Part shown: positions 33,648-42,373 of the stretch, piece by piece
How the letters are laid out: the number at the start of each line of letters is the position of its first letter
How positions within the stretch are numbered: position 1 is the first letter of the stretch
Assembly: GCA_947561395.2 (NCBI GenBank)
Contig: OX387184.1
Location: forward strand, 34,462,766 to 34,526,765
Direction of reading: 5' to 3'
DNA length: 64,000 nt
Origin: Buxus sempervirens
Lineage: Eukaryota > Streptophyta > Magnoliopsida > Buxales > Buxaceae
Translations under genes and position numbers: made by a program
The notes under the pieces: generated by a model
The model's database searches: none
Told to the model about the DNA's origin: nothing
Seen by the model: the letters and a program-made list of their open reading frames with translations, nothing else

Positions 33648-33699
33648 CCGCCCATGCGGGATACAATAAATCAGGCACCAGCCTTGTCACACCAGTGAC
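33648..33699 (-). other. Hairpin array, loop ACCA
   Basis: CCGC/GCGG around CCAT (33648-33659), AGGC/GCCT around ACCA (33673-33684) and GTCAC/GTGAC around ACCA (33686-33699). All stems are perfect. In G3 the same stems occupy the same order, but the loops are AATA. Confidence 0.75.
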
Positions 33700-35040
33700 C
33701 CAAAACCAAAACAGAATGCACCAAGTTATACGTCCAAAACTCCAGGTTTCAATGGGCCAATATGTCCCGAATGTTTATCGACTCCATCGATACACACAAT
33801 ACCTTCATATCACCCAAATACAGGTGTATGAACTTGTAAAACCAACCTTGGTTAAAAGTAAATTCTTTTGGGACAATCTACCCAAAATCGTTATAAAATT
33901 GAATTTTAAACATCCGCCAATGCATACACTTTCCAAATACCCCAATCTTGATGGTTCATAGGTTAAATTTGGATAGAAACACTTCTATAGTAAAAACTAG
34001 GTTGAAAAGACAAGTTTTCCAAAATCTGACAAACTGGTCGCTCGAGCGGCCAAGGGTGCTTGATCGGCCTTACAAAATAGGTTAATTTAGGGTAGGTCGC
34101 TCGATAGGTCACTCAAGCGACTGTTCAATCTGGGTAAAATTGCTCTCGGGTTTTGGAATAATTACATAGGGCGCTCGAGCGACTGCGCAGGCGGCCCGAT
34201 ACGTGAAAAATCCGCAACTTTGCGAAATTCCATAAAAATTCCACAACTCAATATTCAATGCATCAAAACCATTCTAAATCATTCTAAAATACTTTATAAA
34301 CGTACTAGAACAATTCCCAACAAATAAAACATCATAAATAACAAAAACAAACGCATGAAACATGGAATAACCATGTATATCGTCTGAACACGAATCTAGA
34401 TTTTATGCAAGCATCAAGGGACTACTTACTTGCTTCTAGGAACTTAAACCTTCTCTAAGAACAATGAAATATCACTCCTAAGTTTGCCAAACAATCCCAA
34501 CTAACCTCGTTCACGTATGGATTCAAAATCACTCTTTTAAGACTCTTAAACATACTCAAATCTCCAGAACAGAAACTTATATTTATTTAGCTCTTACCTG
34601 AGTTTTCTATGCACGAAAATACTCCTTCTCTAAGACGGCTCCAACAGGTGCTTTAGGGTTAGGTTTTGATCACATGGAAACTAGGAGAAGAATAGAGGCA
34701 ACAAGGAAGAAACGACCGGCTGCTTCTAAATTGGTGTTTTGTTCTTAACATGAAACACTCCTTGCATGGTTAGGTTTAGTTTATTATTTATTCCCTATTA
34801 CTATAATACCCTCCTTCATTAACCCTACTTAAATCAAACCATTAATCTTTAAACCAACTAAACGCTTGGGTCAACCCACTACTCTTTAAACGAAAATCAT
34901 TGGGTCAACCCACTCTCCTTGGGTTTGACCAACTCTTATTTATTCTCGTTGATTATAATACAATTAATTCTTACTAATAATATAATAGCACAATAATTAT
35001 TATATTAAAATTATATTTGGTCAATAATCAGGAGCTCACC

Positions 35041-35048
35041 TTATATAA
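35041..35048 (-). promoter_or_regulatory. TATA box of G2 5' LTR
   Basis: TTATATAA, about 120 bases inside the LTR on the minus strand, conserved in the other two copies of this family (12576 and 27063). Confidence 0.65.
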
Positions 35049-35759
35049 GCTCTCCTATCATCCCCAGTTCATCTTGAACTCCTCTAGGTTGAGTCGAAAA
35101 TTCATCTCCTGCATATTATCAACCAATTAGTGTATTTATTTACTGCTAAAATCTGGGATTTTACATTAGGTGGGTAGGATGTAAGACCCCGAATTTTCAC
35201 CTAATGATTAGGGCATAAATAAATATGAGTTTAAAATTATAATTAAACTAAAAAGTGAGAATTTAGCGGATTCGTAATTCAAATAAATAATAATTAGTAA
35301 ATAAAGGAAAATTTTTAAGGAAATTAACCTAGAAGGGTAAAAAGGGTATTTTGGTAATCTTCAGAAAGGGTAATTTATGAAATAAGTTACTAAATAACAA
35401 TTAGAATTAGAAAATAGAAGGAAATAATTTATCAAGACAAATTAGAAATAAAGTAGTGATAATTAAAGCATAAAAGGTAGAAAAGGGCAATTAGGTAATT
35501 CTTGGCCTTAATTGGGAGAAAAAGCAACTTAATTGGGTGTTGGGTGATATTTAGGAATTAAGTAGGTGTTATGCATGAAAATAAGTTAAAAGGAGGAGTT
35601 TAGATAGTGAAAAATCTAATTAGTATAGTATTAGTAGAAAATTAGAAGGTGGAGAAAAAGTAGGAATTAATTAGAAAGTGTTTGACTCTAATTAGACCAC
35701 TCTAGGGTTAGCCCAATTAAAGAGCATATTAGGGTTAGTTTAGGACTTTTCCATCTTAG

Positions 35760-35768
35760 TATAAATAG
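35760..35768 (+). promoter_or_regulatory. TATA box of the 35180 LTR
   Basis: TATAAATAG about 580 bases into the LTR, followed by a purine-rich segment. Confidence 0.6.
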
Positions 35769-37123
35769 TAGAGGAAGGGCTTAAGAGAGAGAAATATCGT
35801 GTGAAATAGAATGAGAGAAAAGTGAGATGGAAGAGGAGAACAAGGCTGCTGTAGAGGATTCCGACCAGCCACCTTCAAACGACGATTGGGAAAAATCCAG
35901 CCATTGGAACAACCTCAAATTTGGAGGTTTGGTTCACGACTGGTAGAACTAAAATATGAACGGTGGAGATTGGAATTGGAAAACTCTAGGTTGGTGCGAT
36001 TAGGAGCAGAATTTCGGCTCAGATTCAGGAAATCTGAAAAGAAGAAGGATTTAGCGTATGAGGCAAGTAGAAACCCTAGAAAACTGAAGGAATTGCATAG
36101 TTGTGGTTTTTCTGATTTAGTATCGTTTGATTTGATTAGTCGGAACCGAATTTACATGGAATCGAATGTTTTTTTTCGTAGAAATTTGTATTCTTGAAGA
36201 AATTCGCAAAAGTATGGAATAAACATAGATTTGATCATGTGGATAATCATAGGATGGTAATTAATTGATGCAAAATAATCTAGGGTGTTGTAGGTGTGAT
36301 TTAGAACATTAGGGAATCAATTTAGAATAATAAAACCCAAAGAAAAAGCCCCAAAAATCAGAACTTGGTAAATTTGAGAAAAATTAGCCGGAATTGTGCG
36401 GGCTCCTAGGTAACCTATACAAGGCGCCCTATACAAAAAATTTAGAATTAAGGGATTTTTAATACGAATCAATATCTAATAATTTCTCTAGTAAATTAAT
36501 TATTCCAACACCTCTATAAGGACCAAATTTAGGTGTAGAAATTTATAAAATTAAATTTGGTATTAGTAAGAATAAAATGGGATCTATGATTAAAAGTGGG
36601 TATGTAAAGAGCCGAGAGCTATGGAATAGTGATTAGAACTAAGTTAAATTGATTTGGGTTTTGAAAACATCTCTTAAATCTTATTATAAGTCTATGTGAT
36701 GTGCTGGAACTGAAAAATAACAGAAAGTACTATAGTTGATACCTTATGTTTTAATTGTAGGAACTTGGAATTTGACAAAAGGATAGTTATGAAAATTTTA
36801 TGCAAGACTTGAATTACTTTTGCTTGTGTTCAAAGGTGAATACTGATTTTCTGGAATTTCAATAAATCTGTTTTCCACTGAGTATATGTTCATAAATTCC
36901 ACCTCGGATATATTTTGAGAAATTGCATATGTTTTCTTGCAAAAGGTTCTATTTTGGTTATGGAGATTGAGTCCTAGATTTTCACATGGCAATTCGGTAT
37001 CTTGATTAATGACATGAATTCTGGTCATGGTTATGGAATGGAGTATGGTATGGTGTTTATTCGTTTTCTTTTACGGTTGAGTGATACTGCTTCCTGTGGT
37101 TGAGTTGATACTAGCTTTTACGG

Positions 37124-37230
37124 CAGAGACGGGTAATCCTCTGTTGTAGAGATGTGTAATCCTCTACGTAAAGATGTGTAATCCTTTATGGTAAAGGTGT
37201 GTATGCCTCCTACAGTAGAAGGGTGTCTTC
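37124..37230 (+). other. Hairpin array with ATGTGTAATC loop, five units
   Basis: CAGAG/CTCTG around ACGGGTAATC (37124-37143), GTAGAG/CTCTAC around ATGTGTAATC (37146-37167), GTAAAG/CTTTAT around ATGTGTAATC (37168-37189), an imperfect GTAAAGG/CCTCCTAC unit (37191-37213) and GAAG/CTTC around GGTGT (37218-37230). Units 2-3 directly abut. The loop is kept while each stem changes on both sides. The array lies upstream of the GGATCCATAG core. Confidence 0.82.
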
Positions 37231-39269
37231 CCGTGTGTTGGTTTCCCGTGGTTTTGTCTAGTGGGTTTAGCTGAATATGGATCCATAGATTATGCTAGAT
37301 AGCTAAGGGATATTTCTTTTGGGTTGGGTTACTCCCATGTGCGAGCGCGCTTCCTTTGCAAGTTAGTTTACACTGGAGGGTCCCGTGTCTGTAGGGTCAT
37401 CCCGATGCGTCGCTAATGATTTCTGTACATGTGGATCAGTGGCCATCTCCATGTATTGATTCCGGTGCTGCATATGGTGGTTCATGCCAACTTTTTTGAG
37501 TTCGAATGCAATAAGTCGATGACTACGGCTCTTATCTAAAGAGATGTCTTAGGTTTGAGTGTCTTAGTAGCTTCGCCAAGAAGTTGCAAAGTGGCATAGC
37601 ATTGAAGAATGTCATCTCAAAAACTTACCATCTTTGTGAGTCCTACAATGACAAGTGATTTATTGCTTTTGTCGATTTTATTTTATTAACATCTTATTGC
37701 TGGTATTTTTGTAAGTCTGCATATTTCATCTCTTTATTTGGAATTGTCTCTGGTTAACTTGGAATTATCGCTTTAAGCGTGGATTAATTGAATACCTCAT
37801 GACTATTTCCTTAAAAATTAGACTGTTTCATTTGCATGAACTTGCTACTTGCTGAGATTTTGTCTCGCTCCATTTTCACCTATTTTTCAAGTATTGCTTG
37901 TAGAGATCGTGAAGATGGGGTAGAATTTTATGGGTAGAATTGTAATTGTTATTGTAGATTACATCATGAATATATAGATTCTTCATTGTAAATTTATTTG
38001 AATTAAATTGAATAAAGGATTGCTTTATTTCCACCATAACTTTGATGTAGATACTCAAATTTTAAAATTCCTTGTTAATCTTAATTCATTCTGTCCCCAA
38101 TTTTACCGTGGCAGCTCAAATTTGGTTGTTGAACCGGATTCAGGTTGTTATAGTAGCGAACTAGATTCAGGTTGGGTGCTGGCTTTGCACTGAGCTGGGT
38201 TTGGGGCGTTACAATTTATATCTCATTCTTGCTTGTTTTGTTTGTTTTCAGACATCTATCCTAGAGAGGACGATTTTGCAGGGGTAGAGCCATAGGGTAC
38301 TAGTGAGTAGTATCTATCTGATGACTACGTGGAAGACGATTATTATTGTTTTATGTAGGATTTTTTATTTATGTCTTAGGGAGTTATTTTCAGTCTTAGG
38401 AAGTTTATTTTCTGATTTTGAAAGATGAGAGTGAGTGATGTAGTGAAAATTCGCGTTCAGATTTTTTTTAATATAGTAGGAGTTTTATTATTCTAATTGA
38501 AGACTTGATCAAATTTTATAAAGTAATAATGTAAAATCCAGGATTTTCCTAAAATAAAATAAATTAAATAAGCCTAAACATTGAGAAGTTAAGATTTAAT
38601 TTAGGTATTGGAAGAATAATATTATGATCCAAAGAGATATTAGTAACTAAATAAATAAACAATAATTTTGAGTAATTAGGAATTTAAATAGTGGCTTCAT
38701 TTAAATAGGAAAAAGCAAGGTTGATTTGGATAAATTGGGAGAGTAAATTAAATATAAAGGATTGGAAAAGATAGGTATTTATCCAAGTACATTATATAGT
38801 TAAGATTGATGTGAGGAATAAAGAGGAGAATTTTTGGGAAAAAAAATCTAAAGGTTAAATATGGAATTTCAAGGAAAGGGTATTTTAGTCATTTTCCAAT
38901 TAGCCAAATTAATATATTGAGTAATTAAATAATTATTAGACTTGAAATATTTAACTAAACTTAAGTTGGGTTAGGTTTGAATTTAAATAGCAAATTATGG
39001 CTTAAAAGTAGGAAAAAGGGTATATTGGTGATTATGGTTGATAAGGAGCCTTAAATTTGAGGATAAGAGGAGCTTTGTGGTGTTTTAGTAATATTTTAAA
39101 ATAAGAAATTAAATTAGCACGAAAATAAATTAAAATAAATCCTTCTTTTGTATGAGATTCTTTAAAAATGAATTAGAAGGAGGGGTAGGATAGAAAGCTT
39201 TCCAATTAAGAGTGGGAATCCTATTTAGAATGACTCCTAAACCTGTTGGGACTTTTAGTTAAGATAGCT

Positions 39270-39277
39270 TATAAAAG
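39270..39277 (+). promoter_or_regulatory. TATA box of the 38530 LTR
   Basis: TATAAAAG about 740 bases into the LTR, followed by GGGAAGGCCTAGGG. It is a canonical plant TATA box. Confidence 0.65.
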
Positions 39278-40939
39278 GGAAGGCCTAGGGAAGGTTTAGG
39301 GTTTAGAAAGTAAGCCAAAATAAGAGGAAAAAGAGAAGAAATTCGTGCTTGGGCTTGGAGAGAAATAAGGGGAAGAAGAGAATGAAAGAAAAGAGAGGGA
39401 AGAAAAGGAAAGAGAGGTGCTGTAGAGGTCCGACCAGCAGACTTTGAACGACGATCCCTAGAGATCCAGTCGTTGGATCGTCATGAAATTTTGAGGTTAT
39501 GATCTATATATGAGATACTTTGATCTGAACAGTGAAAATTGGATTTGGAGGAGTCTAAGGTGATGTGAACTAACCCAGAAAATTGGTGGAAAATCATATT
39601 TAAGAAGAAAAAGGAGTTGCAGAGATGGCTGACTAGCCAACTTCGAACGACGAGATAGGAGGATCCAACCGTTGGAATGGGCTGAAATTTTAGGATGTGG
39701 ATCTACTCATGGAGAACTTCAAAGTGAACGGTGGAGATCTGAATTAGAAAAGTCTAGAGGGATGTTATTAAGATCATAAAATGGGCACAGAAGGAGTTTT
39801 CGACAAATCTAGGTTCATCAAAAAGGCAAGTAGCAAACCCTTGAAACTGGAGGAACTGCATGTTTTCTTGTGATTTTGATGTTTGATCGTATTGGTTTTT
39901 AAGTTGGATTTCATTGAAAAGGTTGGATGATTATAAAGTTTTGATTTGGTGATTTAAATCTCTCTTTAAGAATAAAGAAAAGTGTTGCTCATGGGTGGTT
40001 TAATTTAGAAAGAAATCTTAGATAAATTTTAAACACCAAGATTGGATTAGGATTGTCTTAGAAGTATTTTAGAACGAAATTTAGGTGTTTAGAAACAATT
40101 TAAAACCATAGAAATTTGAGAAGTTTCGGAAATTATGAAAAACCCAAAAAAACTGAGTTTTGGGCAGAACGCCCTATCTGTATACCTCAAAACAGAACTT
40201 GAACCCTAGTCACTCGAATGATTGCTCGAGCCCAACCACGGGCGACCTGCCTGTGTATCTAAAGTAGAACCTGAAATTATAGCCGCTAGAACAATCGCTC
40301 AAGCCCCTCTTCGAGCGACCAATGTAAGAAATTCCAGATTTTGGGATTTGTGCCTAGATTTAATTTTTAATGATTTTTTTGTAAATCCTAAAGTTGTAAC
40401 ACCTGTAACTAGGTTAATTTGAGATGTAGGAAGTTGAGGAATTAAAGAATAGTAATTTGGGATGATTGTAAATATGAAACTTTTGGAGATATTTTAAGTA
40501 GAAAGAATTTACAACCTATTTAGATCTTATTTTGGGTAATCTAAACTATTCTTAAACTTCAATATAGACCTAAGTTATCTTCTGGAAGTACTAAATAGCA
40601 GAGTTAATAAGTTTTGAGACCTTAGGTTCTTTAAAGGGTAACTTTGGGTATTCTCTAGCAAATATCTAGAATAAAAACCACCTAGGGGATGAATCTTTGT
40701 AAATCATAAAATACTGATTTGGAAAATTATCTAACACTTTCACATGGGTAAATTAAGCGTGTTCCTATTATTAAATTAATGTTTAGAAAATTAATGAGTA
40801 ATTTGGGCATGTTTAACTACAATATTGTGTTTTCAAGGCTTGGATTGTGTCTTCTGGATATCCATTTCTTACATTTGATGTTATATCTCTGGACATTTGC
40901 ATATGGTTTCATTAATGAATTGGCAGAATTATTGAAGAC

Positions 40940-41019
40940 CTCCGTGTACCTCGGGGATGCCCCATGTATCTTGGGAAGATATGATTTTGGTTGATTTTCC
41001 TCTCTTATGTATCTTGAGA
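40940..41019 (+). other. Hairpin array with TGTAYCT loop, three units
   Basis: CTCCG/CGGGG around TGTACCT (40940-40956), CCCA/TGGG around TGTATCT (40961-40975) and TCTTA/TGAGA around TGTATCT (41003-41019). Non-Watson-Crick positions are G-T pairs. The loop is the reverse complement of the AGGTACA loop at 7413-7419, which is minus-strand, so both LTRs carry the same loop in sense. Confidence 0.72.
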
Positions 41020-41095
41020 TGAGTTGTTTATTTATCTTTCTATTATGGTTGAGTGATACTGCTTCCTGTGGTTGAGTTGATACTAGTCTTTATGG

Positions 41096-41185
41096 CAGAG
41101 ATGTGGTATCCTTTGTTGTAGAGATGTGGAATCCTCTACGTAAAGATGTGGAATCCTTTACAGTAAAGGTGTGTATGCTTCCTAC
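41096..41185 (+). other. Hairpin array with ATGTGGAATC loop, four units
   Basis: CAGAG/CTTTG around ATGTGGTATC (41096-41115), GTAGAG/CTCTAC around ATGTGGAATC (41118-41139), GTAAAG/CTTTAC around ATGTGGAATC (41140-41161), and an imperfect GTAAAGG unit (41163-41185). It is the counterpart of 37124-37230: same stems, loop changed from TGTAATC to TGGAATC in successive units. Confidence 0.82.
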
Positions 41186-42205
41186 AGTAGAAGTGTGTCC
41201 TCCCGCTTTCTATTATAGTATTAATTGATATGTTATTAAGTTATTTAGAGTTTGATTGTGAGTAGTGTCTAGCAGGCTTAGCTCTTACATGGATCTATTA
41301 GAATAGTTAGTAAATGAAATTGTTTTCTGGAGTTTCTTATTCTGTGTCATAGGCATTCCATCATCTCGAGGATGGTACCACTCCTGGATTGGTCGGTCGC
41401 TATGTTACCCACTCATGGATTGGTTGGGACGTACATGCTAACCCATTTTGGTTATTGGTTATTGGTTATTGGTTGTTGGTGGGTTCTTTCGTCAGTATTG
41501 AATAGCCAGACTGCAGGGCGGCTGGTCCATTTGTAATTCGGAAGGTAGCATATTGGCACATGTCTGTAGAGCTCTGTTTACGATTCCATTAGTCCTGTGA
41601 TGTCACAGATGTGGTATGCTATTTACCATGATTTCTCTATATTATCGTTTTTCTTGTTGATGTTGTTGTTGGTTTAATTGTACACCTCATGACTTATTTT
41701 ATATAAACATGGATTGATTTCATGCATGCACCTTGCTACTTGTTGAGATTTATTCTCACTTCGGTTTCTCTCATTTTTCAAGTATTCTTGGAGAGGACGA
41801 CAACATTGGGCTAGTATGAAAAGGGGTAGTCAGTTTAGTTGTAGTTAGCTTCCTGAGATAAAAGACATTGTAATGGTTTAAAGTTTATTTGTTATTGCAT
41901 ATTATTTCAAGTTTCCGCATATAACTCTAATGATGAAATTAATTGAAGGCTTAAATTGATAAGATTTTTAGTTGCTTTTGTTACTTACCATAACACCTTG
42001 GGTTTGGGAAATGGACTCGGAACTGGGGTGTTACAAATAAAGTTTTAGTTTAGTTGGTTTTATTTCCCTTTTGTTTCTGTGCTCTGATATTGATATAATT
42101 TTTGAATTATATTAAGGCTTTGGCTTGTTATGGGCACAAGCATAGTGTTACTATGAGACGAGTTATATCATTAATGAACAACTCAAATCTGGGGCGCTAT
42201 AGAGG

Positions 42206-42216
42206 TGGTATCAGAG
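42206..42216 (+). other. Primer binding site (initiator tRNA-Met), plus-strand element
   Basis: TGGTATCAGAG, four bases after the LTR end GGGGCGCTATA. It shows that the preceding LTR is a 5' LTR of a plus-strand gypsy element whose interior was entered by G3. Confidence 0.85.
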
Positions 42217-42373
42217 AAATAATTAGTCACCTAATTAGGTAGTAAGCCTTAGAGTGGTTTTGGGCATGTGTGATGCGCTAGATAGTACCCATAGTTGATT
42301 TTATTAGTAAGAGAGATCCTAACTTACTTAATAATGTTGTTTTGCAGTTGAATCATGGTGGTGACATGTTCTG
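42217..42373 (+). other. Leader and possible gag start of the element cut by G3
   Basis: Short leader ending in TTTTGCAGTTGAATC and an ATG at 42355 that G3 interrupts after six codons at 42374. The CTAAC then TTTTGCAG then gag ATG order is shared with the leader at 63577-63684, which supports the identification. Nothing can be said of the protein. Confidence 0.5.

Larger units (their letters stand above)
11970..35165 (-). mobile_element. Ty3/gypsy element G2 (Tekay/Del-like), nested host of five insertions
   Basis: Minus-strand element with target duplication TTAGG at 11965-11969 and 35166-35170. The 5' LTR is 32688-35165, the PBS 32672-32683, the internal region 27188-32687 and the 3' LTR 11970-27187, the last interrupted by a 12.7-kb nest. 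A solo family-A LTR interrupts the RNase H. Without insertions the element is about 8 kb. Gag and protease are deleted, so it could at best have moved with proteins from relatives. Both LTRs keep the same layout at about 2.5 kb. Confidence 0.9.
32688..35165 (-). repeat. G2 5' LTR (2478 bp)
   Basis: Bounded by TGTAATGCCCCGGATCC at 32688 and TGTAAAATCCCAGATTTTAG (minus-strand start) at 35165, next to the target duplication TTAGG (35166-35170). It is the only uninterrupted LTR of this family in the window. Features: TATA box 35041-35048, GC-rich block 34030-34195, hairpin array 33648-33699, core TATGGATCCATA near 33535. Confidence 0.93.
35180..38213 (+). repeat. LTR, divergent relative of family A (3034 bp)
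   Basis: Starts TGTAAGACCCCGAATTTTC and ends TTTGGGGCGTTACA. The 3' third follows family A closely (GGATCCATAG core near 37276; TTGGTTGTTGAACC near 38120). The preceding TGGGTAGGAT and the G2-split CGAGGTCGAAA look like a gypsy polypurine end, so it may be the 3' LTR of an element whose body is lost. The flanking five bases (TAGGA and ATTTA) do not match, which argues against a simple solo LTR. Internal frames show no recognisable product. Confidence 0.75.
38530..42035 (+). repeat. Solo LTR, 3.5 kb, target duplication AATAA
   Basis: Starts TGTAAAATCCAGGATTTTCC and ends CGGAACTGGGGTGTTACA, with perfect target duplication AATAA at 38525-38529 and 42036-42040. It is the longest LTR in the window. 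It contains two near-copies of a segment with CGACCAGC and TTGGA(T/A) near 39425-39480 and 39630-39685, TATA box 39270-39277, a GC-rich block 40205-40320, two hairpin arrays, and the CATCATCTCGAGGATGG segment shared with G2 and G3 LTRs. Confidence 0.9.
38214..42201 (+). repeat. 5' LTR 3' portion of a plus-strand gypsy element, interrupted
   Basis: Two pieces, 38214-38529 and 42041-42201, make the downstream part of an LTR. The first has TTTTCAGACATCTATCC and GAGAGGACG, as in other LTRs here. The second ends TCTGGGGCGCTATA, immediately followed by a PBS (42206). The solo LTR at 38530-42035 separates them. The upstream part of this LTR is not identified; the LTR start at 11365 is one candidate. 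Confidence 0.65.

Noticed and set aside
35886-36197. 103-residue plus-strand frame with charged composition
   Set aside because: It lies inside the 35180 LTR just after its TATA box. A similar segment (CGACGAT, ATCCAG, AACGGTGGAGAT) recurs twice in the 38530 LTR without an open frame, so it is LTR leader sequence.
35175-38218. 35180-38213 as a solo LTR with target duplication
   Set aside because: Flanking five bases (TAGGA, ATTTA) do not match, and the left flank looks like a polypurine end; kept as an LTR of uncertain status.
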